Counted from the first letter of the stretch, positions 11,425 through 25,900 are shown. The stretch: DNA of 64,000 nucleotides from Terebella lapidaria (GCA_949152475.1 OX424559.1:15469809-15533808); one strand, 5' to 3'. Numbers and translations are program-made. Notes: generated by a model not told the origin, from the letters alone.

Positions 11425-11430
11425 TTTATT
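11425..11430 (-). terminator. Polyadenylation signal of the minus-strand AprA-like gene
   Basis: AATAAA on the minus strand (tttatt on plus), 51 bp beyond the TGA stop at 11481-11483. This is a plausible spacing for a very short 3' UTR. Confidence 0.5.
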
Positions 11431-11480
11431 TCCGTACTCCATTCATACACTAGATTTTGTGGAGCGTATTCGATCACGGC

Positions 11481-13230
11481 TCACACCATGATGCTGTAAC
11501 ACGAGACAGGGTCTGTGCAAGGTTCCACATCGAACTTGTTAGGGAAAATATTCGTTTGTGACGTCATAAACATCCTGTTACCATGAGGACCACGGAACAT
11601 CAACTGCAAAACAAACAAGATGCAGAATTCATTGCCAATCCATTACTCAATACCCACGGGATGACACATTAGTCTGAATAGGGGGTTATCAAAGTATCAT
11701 TCGATAGGGGGCGCTCTATAATATCAGTCCTTTTTGGCGCCAAATTATTAACGGATATCCCCTGTAATCATCAATGACGTGAATCAGGAAAATTACGTTT
11801 ATATTGATAACTCCAGGAAAATCAGGACAAAAAAACCCCAAACTTCAAGCAAATTTCAATTCTTAATGGCGGGATTAGCTACAGATCAACTTGAAGCTCA
11901 CAAAACTCGAGTTAATTACCCGGATGAGCAGAGCTGACCACTCCCCGTCGACAGGTGTCGCCTCGGTCCGGTAGACGCGGTTTTCGTCCTAAATACATAT
12001 ACATGCATATAGTAGGTCCTTGAAACATTCTTACCAACGTGATTGATCATGAAAAATCGGGTTGAGGTGCTGGGAATAGTCTTGAATAGGCTACACTTTC
12101 TAGTCACATAGATCACGTTTGTTAGCCAACGTGACGTATAACGTTACATGTATGTATATATATGGGTATGTGTCGTTTGAAATTGGGGATAGTTCTCAGT
12201 AAGAGTTCACATATTCCCAACTTGAAGTAAATTGACTGCCTTGGAGAAGTAGCCTAATTAGGTTCACTCGATATGAAGAACAGCTACTCACATCTCTGGT
12301 AATGTTGAAATAGTCGCTCCATAACACCGGGTGGAACCGAAAATCATCCTGAGAAGAACCCTCCGCCAGGCGAAAATCTCGCCTGAATTTGATGTAATCA
12401 TAACAGTTCTATAACTTATGTCGAATCGTCAGAAACAAGACCCACTAGTACCAATTAGATTCCTGAAGAGCATTAATTACCAGTGCCACTATATAACAGG
12501 TAGGGCCTATCAAACCAAGTTTTGTGGGTACAAATCGGAAAGAATTATGCCACGTTGAGTAGGTCTATATTGACTGATATTGTTGTCAGTAGCCTACCGT
12601 GTGTCGTTCGCCAGTGTTACCGCCTTGAAAGCTTCGACTGTCTCCGGGGTAACGTTTGACGTCATCTCCACGTACCCCACGCCATCCTCGTCCTGAAAGT
12701 GCATGGGCGTGGTCACAGATATAGATGATTGGTTCAAAACGTGAGCGTGAAAAAGGAAATTAGAATTAATGTAATGACGAAAAAATCAGCGAAGGTAAAA
12801 GACTAAAACTGGACGCGAATCTACATTAGGTATGCAACGTTAAAAACCTACTGATGTAGAATTCTCAATCTTCATTTTTGAGTTTTGGTTGGGTGTACCG
12901 TACCTCTCCGTATGTCCACGACAGTTGTGGTAATGCATAGCCCTATTACAGGAGCAGATAACATAAATGACATGATTAACATGCTCATTGCACTTCGTAT
13001 AATGATACGAAACAAGTGTATTTCAATTGTTGGGGTTATTTGATACGTACCCCCATGATGGAGCTGTACCAGGCAATCACTGTGTCATACATCTTGACGT
13101 AATGAGGGAACATCGAGTGCTCAGCATTCTCCATCATGCTTTGAAATGAAACAAAATGTTTGTGTGAACAACAGCAGTAAGGAGAAGAAGAAGAAAATAC
13201 GAAGTAGAAGAAGGGAAAACGAAGAAAAAT

Positions 13231-13271
<41 letters not shown>

Positions 13272-16200
13272 GCAAGCAGCAACAGAAGTGGCGACTGAAT
13301 CCTGTACATGAATAGTCACGTGGACAATATTGAAATCGCCTATCGCAGGTTAAGGTGACGTTCTGAACACTTGCTGATGTGACATAGGGAGTTGATGATA
13401 ATGGTGGCATTATGAATTTAGGGATAGTAACACAGGCACGTGGACTTTTGCAATTGTCTAGTGTACGTTGACGAGTAGCTGTACACTATTTAGCAAAAGT
13501 TTCACTGACTATGTCCACTTGGGGTCGGGGATGCCGTCCCACCAGTAGTGCGAGTCCTGACACAGGAAAAACTCGTCTCCCGTGGCAACGATCTGGAGGA
13601 TGGGGAGAGTCAGCCGCTCTCGGTACACTGCAGAGTCAACACAAGTAACAAACAGTCATCTTCTGCTGGCCCACAGCTTGCATAATAATTATAGCGGTAT
13701 AGTACCAGTGCCTACACGTACCATACATGTCCTCGTACTGGAAAGCCTCGTACGCTCGCTCAGTCAACAGCTCCTGCGTCAAATTCTCTCGGTAGTAGCT
13801 CTCAAAGGCAAAGGACCAGGCGCCGCCCATCGCTTGGTAGTGAGCCATCAGGGTCTGTGGAAATGAATATGTAGTACTAGATTGGTATGTCAACACGAAG
13901 GCGGTAACATTTTGAGTACGTGAAAGAGGAATTCAAAGTTTTATCGCTCAAAATATGAGTGGTAGAACGAACCTCATTGAAGTTGAGGAGGCTGAAAACG
14001 AGAGGCGCTGCAGCAATCACTCTTTGGTCTGTGGCAGCCAGGCTCCACGTGGTCCAACCTCTCTGGAAATACCTAACACAGTATCAGTTTCTATTTGTTT
14101 CTGTTTCTGTAGCAACTAAACTCCACTTGGTCTTGCCTCTCTGGGATTACCCAACACAGTATTAGTTTCTATTTGTGTCTGATTCTGTAGGAGACAAACT
14201 CTACGTGGTCCAGCTTCTGTGGTTAAGTCAACGCGGAATACATAGATACATGCCTGTGTCAACATCATCCTTGCTCATACATTGATGGTTCCTTTTTAAC
14301 AGGACTGTAGTATAAGACGGGCTATTCATCTTTTGTTTATTGTTTACCTTTGAAGCCCCAGCGACTAGAAACTGGCTGATGTTGGTGATGGCCGGGTTGT
14401 TTCCAAGGGTGGTCGCCACCTCATTGATAGTGTCCAGTCCCCGCTTCGCCGCCTGGAAATAAATTGTGAACGAAGGATTTTGGATGGCACCACAGTCGCA
14501 GCAAACATGTATAAAATTGCGGACAGCGTTAACTGTTGTTGGTAGCATGGAACAGTCTCGCACAATAGCAACAGATTGGGTTGAGGAGATTTCAAAATAT
14601 CGCCATAGACGGTTCCGTTATAATATTGTGTGTTGGAAGTTATTTCAAGCCTATTTGTTGAATGTTCGTTCACATTCGAAGATGTTGTTCATCGACTCGA
14701 CGAGTGAGATGATTAATGTAGTTCTCTTGGACCACCAGTGACTAGAAGTATTATATGTGTGTACATGTATGGCGAGCCTATAGTGTTGAATACCATTACC
14801 GGTATAATGTCGACTTTCCACGGTGTGTGTTCAAACCTTGGTCATGGGCATTCTGAGGATGATGGAGGGATCGGCGTCTGGATTGTCGATAAACGTTCTC
14901 CAAGTCCAGGCGATAATGCTGTCCTCGGAGCGGGAGCGCTGTGTCGGGTCGTTCTGCATAGTAGGGGGTTCCAGAATAGTTCAAAATAGTGAAGAACTAC
15001 ATGTGATGTATTTTCAATTCCTCGTGAATCATACAATGGTATCTTCCGCACGTTTTGGACTTTCCCGCTCGTTAGATCTACTGAACTGATATTTGAATGC
15101 GAATGGATTTTAAAATTATTTCCAAAGTTCCCTGGTGTATTTACACTTGGCAAAATTAAACATAGTTTTGAGTATTAGAATAAATGTTTGGCAGACAGAC
15201 TGTGAAGACCAGGGGCTGGTTTGGGATGGCTTTGATGTAGGCTGTGACACAGCCCAAGTCCACTGCTCCTAGCGACACAAGAGTTCCCGCCGTGTCATCG
15301 TGGTCTGGGGGCCTAGACACAAACATGGAACAAGATCTGTATATCCGTTTTGAAGGCACGTATACGAACTATGAATACAGTGACAAATTATATAATATCA
15401 CAGTGTAAGTTTACATTCCTTTTTCACAAATATAAGCTCTGGAGCTGACTGAGGGATTCTCTACAATAAATTGAGCATGATATAATGAATACGTTTCGCT
15501 GTCTCAAGATTTTGTTCATGAGACCTAAGATATTCGATGTTGACGAGTCCAATCCAATCCAAATATATATTAAACACATCCATGTGCCATTTCACCATAT
15601 ACCATAGTACCATCCCCGATGTGATAGGCCCTAGTGAGCACTCACCCCCTATCAGGATCGGTGCTCCCGCCGTCTATGAACATGAATCCGTGATCCGGAT
15701 ACGTCACGTTGTCAGGGATCGCTACACCCATGACATGCCACCACAGCGGTCCGTCTACGAATGACTCTGTGATAAAACATGTCGAATATAAGGGTTATGC
15801 ACATTTATTGAGTAATTGGAAAGACATCGCGAATAAGTTCTTTGTTGAAGCTGTAATCGTAAAATTCCTTATATTATATACTATCGTCTTTACCTGAGAT
15901 CAAAAGAAATTCTGGTTCTATTCTGCAAACGGTTTGAAAAACAGGCATGGACTTCGTGGGGCCTATTTCACAAAGAATCTAAATGTATTTCAGCCAACTA
16001 CGTTTGGCAGTTATCAGGATAGCTCAGTAGTAGGCTAAATCCTAACTCAGTCGGCGAAGGCAGGTTCAGATTCTTGGTGGAACAGGCTTTATAGCATCAG
16101 TTTTGGACACGGACCGTTCTGGTACATCTGTGATGTCATGTTGACGACGATCAGTGTACACGAGTTGAAGTATTTGTACTCGGCGATAACACGCCAACTG

Positions 16201-16643
16201 TAGTACCCATCGTCACTGTGTACATACTCGTCCAGGGCCGTCTTCTCATCCTGTAACCATAGCAACAAAAAAATTATGTCCCATCGGGGGCTGATCTATC
16301 ATCTATTGACTCAACTATTGCACAAAATTATTGTGCAGGATGTTCAATTTTATGGAAATCAGATAGTGAACTGGTGCTACCTCCTTAAAGGAAGAGGTTT
16401 TTACATATCATGCCATAAAACACATCATTATACTTCCTTCCACTTTTTGAGCACCATAACCACTTGAACATCCAACATTGACTTCAACTGATTGCACTCT
16501 GACAGATTGGCAGGAAAATGTGAGAGTAAAATCTAGACCATTGTGTGCCTTTGATCATGTACATCACCTACCCAAGGTATCCCATAGACCAGCACGGCAA
16601 CAGAGGCCAACAAGAGAACCGTGCTCCAATGTACAACAGCCAT
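11481..16643 (-). CDS. PhoPQ-related / AprA-like secreted protein, copy 1 (15 exons)
   Basis: Exons traced on the minus strand, 5' to 3': 16643-16572, 16250-16115, 15766-15646, 15312-15201, 14953-14837, 14452-14348, 14062-13973, 13854-13722, 13627-13510, 13138-13051, 12942-12904, 12692-12598, 12382-12292, 11988-11920, 11603-11481. All introns are GT-AG, and the exons join in frame to 502 aa. The protein starts with a signal-peptide-like stretch (MAVVHWSTVLLLASVAVLVY). It matches the PhoPQ-activated pathogenicity-related family, to which Dictyostelium AprA belongs. An alpha/beta-hydrolase-like core shows GASKRGWTTW (candidate nucleophile Ser), ATGDEFF (candidate acid Asp) and ENAEH (candidate His). 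The C-terminus carries paired cysteines (PC...SC). It is likely secreted; the substrate is unknown. Exon phases match copy 2 throughout. Family assignment is strong, function is inferred. Confidence 0.88.
13225..13275 (+). repeat. (CAA)n microsatellite in an intron
   Basis: An uninterrupted run of CAA triplets within imperfect CAA/CAT repeats, in the intron between exons 9 and 10 of the minus-strand AprA-like gene. It produces a leucine/valine-rich shadow ORF on the minus strand. Confidence 0.9.
14038..14225 (-). repeat. 78-bp tandem triplication covering the start of exon 7
   Basis: The acceptor region and first half of exon 7 (14062-13973) of copy 1 are repeated twice in the preceding intron at 78-bp spacing. 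The ccacgt-type landmark recurs at 14045, 14123 and 14201. The middle copy would translate as RGKTKWSLVAT against RGWTTWSLAAT in the real exon, so the exon-half copies have decayed. Copy 2 has a single version of this exon. Confidence 0.8.
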
Positions 16644-16960
16644 GGTACTTGCTTCAGACCTGTGGTCCCAACAAGGTAGTTTTTAGTTAATTTAATATAT
16701 TGAAACGCTTTTAAAACCGAGCCATATGTGTCACCGATAATGTTGATACTGTGAAGGCTTTCTCTGTGATAAGTGAATAATTATCTTGAATTGAGTTCCC
16801 CGCGTGGTAGTAAAATATAGTTTCAACAATATGAATGAGGTCAGATGATAACAATAGAATAATGTAGTCCTTGATCACAATAGTCGTCGATATAAGGATT
16901 GCTAAAAAATTGCCTCACATCGTACAGTAGTGGACACATGTAAAGCTGACAAACTACAAC
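16644..16960. promoter_or_regulatory. Shared upstream region of the divergent AprA-like pair
   Basis: 317 bp separate the two start codons (16643 on minus, 16961 on plus). Both 5' UTRs and core promoters must lie here, so a bidirectional promoter is likely. No TATA box at a convincing position is seen on either strand. The inference comes from geometry only. Confidence 0.5.
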
Positions 16961-19900
16961 ATGTCAAAGCTATTGGTTCTTATCATTTGTGGAATAGCTG
17001 GTGTCGTCTTCACAACTCCATGGGTAAGACATACGTATACATGTATGACGCCATGGTTACATTGTAACCCATGGTGGATAGGCCTACATGTCGCAGAAGT
17101 CATTAGTTTTTGGTGACTTCATCACCGACTCGATCCCCTCCTCAGCCTTTGAGTCATGTCAAAACGTTGAGATACGTAGAACATGATGGAGCATTTTCAG
17201 ACGCTATGTGTCTTGATTCTCGGGAGCTATCTTCCTTATGTTGTCGATTTCATGAAACAAGAATTCACTGAACCACTACATCAAACACAGACTCGAATCC
17301 CTTATGTCTTGGAAATACGGTTTCTTCCCAGTGAAACACCTATACTCATGCTGTAATTCACAACGCTGAAAACCAACTTATAATTTTGCATCTGTCTGGT
17401 TAATTTTGACATCGTAATGTGTAGCTTTGGCAGACGTTAGCTGCAGTTCTTGAACGAACATAATAATTCGAACTGCCACGAACATTCCACAATGAATAGT
17501 GAGTTCCTCTCCAGGAAATTTTATGTATCAGTGTGTGTTGCTATGGTGACAGGACGAGAAGACAGCCCTGGATCAGTACGTACACAGTGACGATGAGTAC
17601 TACAGCTGGGAATTGATCAGAGAGTACCGGTATAATGTCTGTACGCTCTTCATCGTCAACATGACGTCACAGATGTACCAGAACGGTCAGTACTCATCCA
17701 GGCTACAACATTCGAAAAAAAGTTTGGTATTTATAAGGAAAATGTTCTAGGAAAGTGATGTCTGGTGTTGTGTTTCATGAGGTTTTCTAAGCGAACGTTG
17801 TGCTTCACGATGTTATGGAAAGTTCCATTATGAGTGTAAATCTCATTTGTGGCAGATTTTATGCATTCTTTACACGATTCAGTCAGCTCGCCGTTGCTAT
17901 GTGTTTTTTTTTCCTGTACTGTAGCAGTTCGCCGAACTTTGTTGTTCCAGAAAGTTTTGTCAGTGGCCCATTGTGGTGGCACTTTATGGGAGTAGCTGTA
18001 CCGGACCCGGACAACCTGACTCATCCGGACTTTGGGTTCCTCTTCATCAACGGCGGGAGTACGGACTACAACAGGGAGTGGGTAACTTCTCCTAAGGGAA
18101 TACGCGAGCTACCATCTATTTCTATATGTATGTTCATGAAATTCAAGTATTCTATTCGTAGGACCCATTGTTAGGACCCGATTTCTTTTCAGCATTAGGT
18201 CTGAACCATATCCGTCAGTGATTATTATATGCAAGATTTTAGTGTCGCATCTAAATTCTACAATATTATTCACAAGTGATAAATCGTGCATGGGATCATA
18301 TGGAGGACAGGATTGAAGGCATAGCTTTAGTCGTACCATTATTGTTACCATCTGATAAACCCACCTCCTGTAATCTGATTGATTTTCCAGTCCACCGGAC
18401 GAGACCGAGCCTGATGGTATACTCCTCTGTGATGCCGCAGTTGAACTCGGAATCGTCGGCGGTTACATCCGTGCCGTACCCAACCAGCCACTAGTGTTCA
18501 CGGTAAATTAATTTCATGCCATAATATTACTTCTGCTTTACTGGATTGTATGAATTACTGTTGAGTATAGGGTAGGCCTACTCTTGAACCTATTTTGAGT
18601 CACCCATACTCCACACGAGTAGTCTTAATACACGGGTAGCCATTGTTATAAGGTGGTACTTGTATGACGATTATTCAGCCATCGAAAATAGTTATGAATA
18701 TCAATGCATGACGATGCTTTCATATAACTAAAGTGCTAAACAGTTTACACCAGCGCAATTGATTCCAGAACGACCCGACACAGCGCTCCCGCTCCGAGGA
18801 CAGCATTATCGCCTGGACTTGGAGAACTTTCCTGGACAATCCGGACGCCGATCCGTCCATCATCCTCAGAATGCCCATGACCAAGGTCTACACATGTATA
18901 CATCATACACATAGAGAACATTATCTCCTTCATGTCAATGCATTTGTCAACAAGGTCTATCATGGCTCCATCGAGGTCCCTTGTTACCGATATTTTTTTC
19001 CGCAAAGTATAAATGCGTTTTACATGTATATGTTTTATCCAACCATAAACGATTCAAACATTGTGTCCGTTCTACTGATGCGTTATGTGCTTCAAATCTG
19101 TTAAAGACCCGGGTGTTGTTTTGCATATACTCAGGCTGCTAAGCGGGGGCTTGACACCATCAATGAGGTGGCAGTGACGAGAGGAAATAACCCAGCCATC
19201 ACCAACGTCACAAAGTTCGGAGTCGCGGGCGCCTCTAAGGTATATCACTGCTCACAGCGCCATCTACCGAATGCACAGATAATAACACAACAGTAACACC
19301 AATAAAATACTTTTTTGATGATAGTGAAGTGAAGAACAGCATGATCAAAGAGCGATGCATTTGAAGGCATTCACTCAGAGGAGACCAAACTGTAGAAATG
19401 AGAAACGAGGATGATGAAAATGTAGTGTACCAAAGATCAGACACGAATAGAATCTGATACTGTGTTTGGTATTTCCAGAGAGGCTGGACCACCTGGAGTT
19501 TGGCTGCCACTGACCAAAGAGTAGTCGCAATAGCACCCCTTGTCTTCAGCCTCCTCAACTTCAACGAGGTCCAATATCTATTATTCACTGAATCAGACAC
19601 CTTTTCCGGGAAGTCAAGTACATGTACTTCTTATGTTGCCGTGATGGGTTTCAAGCAATTTTTAGTCGATTAATTTCACTGCAAGTCAATAAAGGGGTAC
19701 ATTTCAAACTGTGTTCTGTCAACAGACCCTGATGGCTCATTACCAGGCGATGGGCGGCGCCTGGTCTTTTGCCTTTGAGAGCTACTATCGAGAGAATTTG
19801 ACGCAGGAGCTGTTGACTGAGCGAGCGTACGAGGCCTTCCAGTACGAGGACATGTATGGTACGTGTAGGCTCTGGTACTATACCGCTATATTATGCCAGC

Positions 19901-22900
19901 TGTGGGCCAGCGGAAGATGACTGTTTATTATTTGTGTTGACTCTGCAGTGTACCGAGAGCGGCTGACTCTCCCCATCCTCCAGATCGTTGCCACGGGAGA
20001 CGAGTTTTTCCTGTGTCAGGACTCGCACTACTGGTGGGACGGCATCCCCGACCCCAAGTGGACATAGTCAGTAGATCCCTACTCCAAAATCATAAGATCT
20101 CCACATATACATGTATAAAACTTTAGTAAGTCACACCTGTTGTCCATGAAGCATCTCCGCAGAGCGATACCAATACATAATATTATAAAGGTGAAAAAAG
20201 TACAACAATTTTTTTAAGAAATGGAGTCGCGCACATATAGTATTAGCCTACCAGAGTTTACGTGTAATTTCTGTTGGTCAAGGTCACATGTATGAAGTCG
20301 TGATAATGGGAATCTACAAAGTCTAAGAGGTCAATCCATTATATAGCGATCAAATGACCAATATTCGAGATTTCGGGGCGATCTCAGTACCACGGTTGAC
20401 GCTTTCATTATCGTAGTATGATGGAGAATGCTGAGCACACAATGTATCCACACTACCTCAAAATATACAACACGATCGTGGCCATGTTTGGACATATTCT
20501 TGAGGTAATAATACGTACAGACAGTAGGCAATGTACTTGAAATTATGGAAATTTGTGAATAACTTGTTATTTAGGACACATTACACGACCGAGTAAGCTG
20601 TATATACAGGTAACAACTCATCACAGTGTGTCATATGATTGTTTCCCGCAGGATATCCCTCTACCTGAGATGTCATGGAGCTATGGTGAGGTATGAATGT
20701 CCTCATGAATTCGTAGTAACGACTGGTCTAGTCGCTTCACAACAAGGTCCTCAAATGATTTATAATCAATAGTAAAGTGGCGAATTCAGTTGACTGATCA
20801 TTGCGTTACTGACATAAGCTGCATTTACTGTACCTATATGAATTAGAATGGAGCGTCGTATATGGATATGCCTGTCCATGACTTTGTGGGCCTTTCACAC
20901 ATTCGTACATGTATTTAAACCTCTGTGTACACGTGTATTCTGAGTCAGTTACCGGACGGGAGTGGTTACGTGGAGCTGGTTACAGACACAACCCCTGAAT
21001 CGGTAGAGGCGCTCATTGCCGTCACCCTTGGCAACGACACCAGGTACTACGGCTAAAACTTACAAAACCGGTAGTTTAAAGCTGGTTATTACAATAATAA
21101 ATCATTAAAACAATAGGTTTCAAGCGAGAGTCAAAAGCGAGAAACGAACAGGTGCGTGTGTTTCAAGGTATGATGTATATGTTTGCCGAAAATCGATGGT
21201 GATTTTGACCGGATGGTGAAAGGGAAAACACATAGGCTGCGCATAAGCGTGTATGCGTTTCCCCAAGACATATAAATGTCTGCACACCAGAGGCGGATCC
21301 AGGAATGTGGGGAGGACGGGGTTGAAGACCCGGTTGATGAAGAAAGCGAGCCCAAGACTCTCCCAGCTCACGACCACCCCCTTTCCCCACCCCCCTAGAT
21401 CCGTCTATGTGAATAATTATGATTACCGTATAATCGCGCATATAAGGACATGTTCTTATATTCGGAATATTGCGTTTTGGGGCTCTCACCAAAAAAACAA
21501 AGTGTCTCGAATATAGGGACATGTTCTTATATTCGAATATAAGGACACCCCCAATAACCCGCATATAAGAAAATGGTAAGCTGAATCAAATATTAGCCGC
21601 ATAATCATTCGTGTGCAAGTAGCCTAGACCATTTATAACCACCACTGATGTCAAATTACATTATATATGTTGACTTAGGTAGGTATTGGAGGACTATTTC
21701 CAATGAGCCCCCAATAAGATCGTGTATATATATTTCCGACAGTGGTCGTAAGCCTGGCAGTACGTGATGGCACGTGCAATGGGTGTACTTTTATTCGGGA
21801 CACCTTTGCATTTTGGGCGCCAAAACCTAAGTGTCTCGAATAAAAGGACATGGGTGTCCTTATAAACGAATATTGCTTTATGGCACGAAAAAGGTAAACC
21901 TTCTCGAATATAGAGACATGTTCGCATATTCGAATATAAGGACAGGCTCGAATATAAGGACAGTGTCCTTATATGCGCGATTATACGGTATATATCTAAA
22001 TAGACGTCAAGGCCTAAAGATGCCTTGGAGGCATTTCGGTGTTAGGACTAATTCTTAATATTTAAAACATATTTGCCACGGGCTCTATGACACACCGTTC
22101 GCTAGATATTGACGAAAATGAAAAATGTCGACTTGGCAAAACAATTTCGGGTCAAGGTCAAAGTTCATCCATAATACCTTTAAGACATGTTTGTCTACGG
22201 CGACGAGTCCGAAAATAACGTCCGTTTCGCTCTACGACGCACTGTTTCCGAGATATCGACGAAAACGAAAATTTCGGGTCAAGGTCAAAGTTCATCCATA
22301 AAACCCCTGTTCATCCATAAAACCAACGAGTCCGAAAATTACGTCCGTTTCGCTCTACGACGCACCGTTTCCGAGATATCGACGAAAAAGAAAAATGCCG
22401 ACTCAGCAAAAAAATTTCGGGTCAAGGTCAAAGTTTATCCATAAAACCCCTTACACATGTTTGTCTAGAGCGACGAGTCGGAAAATAACGTCCGTTTCGC
22501 TCTACGACGCACCGTTTCTGAGATATCGACGAAAACGAAAAATTTAGCTCTACGACGCACCGTTTCCGAGATATCGACGAAAACGAAAAATGACGAATCG
22601 GCAAAAAATTTCGGGTCAAGGTCAACGTTCATCCATAATACCTTTAAGACATGTTTGTCAAGGGCGACGAGTCCGAAAATAACGTCCGTTTTGCTCTACG
22701 ACGCACCGTTTCTGAGATATCGACGAAAACGAGAAATGCCGACTCGGCAAAAAAGTTTCGGGTCAAGGTCAAAGTTCATCCATAATACCCCTTAGACATG
22801 TTTGTCTAGGGCGACGAGTCCGGAAATAACGTCCGTTTCGCTCTACGATGCACCGTTTGCTAGAAATCGACGAAAACGAGAAATGCCGACTCGGCAAAAA

Positions 22901-25900
22901 AATTTCGGGTCAAGGTCTAAGTTCATCCATAATACCCCTTAGACATGTTTGTCTAGGGCGACGAGTCCGAAAATAACGTCTGTTTCGCTCTACGACACAC
23001 CGTTTCTGAGATATCGACGAAACCGAAAAATGCCGACTCTGCAAAAAAAAATTCGGGTCAAGGTCAAAGTTCATCCATAAAACCCTTTAGACATGTTTGT
23101 CTATGGCGACGAGTCCGAAAATAACGTCCATTTCGCTCTACGACGTACCATTTCCGAGATATGCAGGAAGCCTCAAGGATGAGTCAGCAAAAAGTTATTT
23201 CGACCTCTAGGTCGAAGGTCGTTTGACGGATCAATCCCAAAATCGATAGGGTTCTTCCCTGGTGGTATATAAACCTCCATGCAAAGTTCTGCAACTATTG
23301 CCTGAATATTTTTCGAGTTATCGTCCGGAAACCAAGTTTCATAATTGGCCTTGATTTCATCCTCACGGACCTCACGGACCTCGGAGTCGAATCAAAAAAG
23401 AAAATACCCCATAGACATGTTTGTCTAGGGCGACGAGTCCGAAAATAACGTCCGTTTCGCTCTACGACGCACCGTTTCTGAGATATGGAGGAAGCCTCAA
23501 GGATGAATCAGCAAAAAAATATTTTGACCTCTATGTCAAAGGTCATTGGACGGATTGATCCCAAAATCAATAGGGTTTTTCCCTGGTGGTATATGAACCT
23601 CCATGCAGAGTTCTGCATCTGTTGCCTGAGTATTTTTCGAGTTATCGTTCGGAAACCAAAAACCTTGATTTCATCCTCACGGACCTCGGAGCCGGCTCAA
23701 AAAGAATAGGGTTCTTCCACATATCATTTCTGACTAGTGGTGAAAATTTGATAAGGATCCATCAAGGCAATCTAAAGTTATCGTCCGGAAACCAAAACGG
23801 CGGAAGAAGAAGAAAAAAAAAATTCTGCTAAAACCATAAAGGCATTTCTGCCGAAATGCCTTAATTCTGTTGACGCATTACAAACTAGACATACAAGCCT
23901 ATAGGCTTTGTGGCATCCCTCAATTATTCTTTTCTTTTCTAACTGTGAAAATAGATTGTTACAACAATACATATAAACCCTGCCAAAAGGCATAGAGCTT
24001 TAGAGCGTACACCATGTCCTTAGAGCATTGACACGCCACAAGGATTCAATAATAAATTGTTAGAGCCATGTTTAGATGACGTTGAACCTTTATATTGCTC
24101 ACAATTGACGTTTGGAGTATTTCAAACCTCCAGTTCATACAGTATTGCTGTAGGTGGGGCGTAAGTATCGAATACGTTGTGACCAGTCTTTGGACACTAT
24201 ATATTTGTGGGCCACATCCGTGGGCGAGGGCCTATTTCTTAGCAAATCAGACTCCAATTGATAATTGGACAGCACAGGATTGTACATTAGTAACTCGCAC
24301 ACTGCATCGAAAACTCGGTCTAAAGTAATAAAAGAGTTTTACAGAAAAAATAGTTTACTCACCATGTGTCGTAATCAGTTCAGAAATAGTTAGCCTTATA
24401 GCGTTGACAATAACATGACCTGACCCCTAAACGAAAGAACTAAGTTGGTCAACGCTCTATGCCATTTGGCAGGGTGAATAGGATTATTGAACACAAACAG
24501 GTGAGAGTGACAGTTCAACGAGCCGTTGCTCACTAGACAAATGCCCTAAAGATATTCGCCATCAGATGCTATCAGATACCACCAATATACTTATTCAGTG
24601 TGTTCCTGGTTTCTTCAGGCTTTTTTGCCAAACGTAGAACGATATGCTTCTCAAGAATCCCCTGTCATAGTAATGGTCTCATGGATAACAAACCATGAAA
24701 ATTCCAAGCCAATACAATCATTTTAAAACTTGGTACAGTGTCATGTACATGTAAAATCATGTATCTCTAATTTAATACAATTATATCAAGCACATCTGTA
24801 TCAAGTTGATAGTACATTTACAACCATGATTTGCCTGAATCAAATTATGACGCTGGGGGCCATCTTGAATTTCGGATTTGGACGAAGAACAATAGGGGGC
24901 TGAAGCAAAGTATTTCGGATGAGCTGTGAAAGTTTCGGAAAGATAGATTGGGGGTTCAAGTTATGATTTATGATATGAGTTATAATTCGGAAACCAAACG
25001 GTAGAACCAAAAAAAAGAAGACAAAAGGCCTCCCTATTTTCAATTGAGATGCCTATTTATGAGACCAAATTTTAAATAATATTTAAAAATTAATTCAATG
25101 CTTCATACTGCACTATCCATATGGTTTGTACTTTCAAACATTTTACCACCATTTAGAACTGATACACGAATTTATAAATTCAGTCAATTTGCTCCAGTTT
25201 GAGGGTCATCTCAAAACATTCTGATATGTCCGCCTGACCGATTAGTCGTCTCAAAAGATCAGGATATCAGTTCGACTTTTCACTGACGAGATTGCTGTTC
25301 GAGGGATCGCCTCAAGTCAATTATCAGTTGACTTGAAGCTGTTACAGTCGGTATTTCCACCTGGCTGATGGGGTCATCTAAAAATATTCTGGTGTCAGTT
25401 AATTTTTTACAGACGAGATTTCCGGCTGGCCGAGGGGTCGTCTCAAAATGACGTGTATTTCCATCCCGTGATGTGGAGGAGCCATGACAACCTAACCAGA
25501 GATGTATGTAAACTGTCCGTAAGATTGAAAAAAATATAAATATTTAAACATCAATTTAACCATTGTAACAATAAACTTGAACATATTGAAAATCTTTGGT
25601 AAGTAAACGTTTTTGTCCGAAATATCAGTACTGTCCATTATTGAAGATACCACTGAAACTCATGAATGTGCCAAGAACTGGTGTACACAAGTTTTTATCA
25701 TCAACATTCTCTACATGATGTGCCAGGATGTGAATGGGGTGTACCGGACGACAGCGCCACCTACTGAGAACGAGTGGTCTGCACTGATGATCAAGGTAAA
25801 GCTCTCACAAGAGTATCATGGAGACTAATTTATTTTTGTTCAGGAAATGAATAAATTCAAATTTACTACGATTTATTTGAATTTAAATGTAGAGAACAAA

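Noticed and set aside
13036..13410. 124-aa leucine-rich ORF
   Set aside because: Antisense reading of a CAA microsatellite overlapping AprA-like exon 10.
25613..25828. ORF overlapping AprA-like exon 14 as an extended exon
   Set aside because: The matched exon in the sister gene starts at the acceptor before 25727, and the extension has no counterpart.
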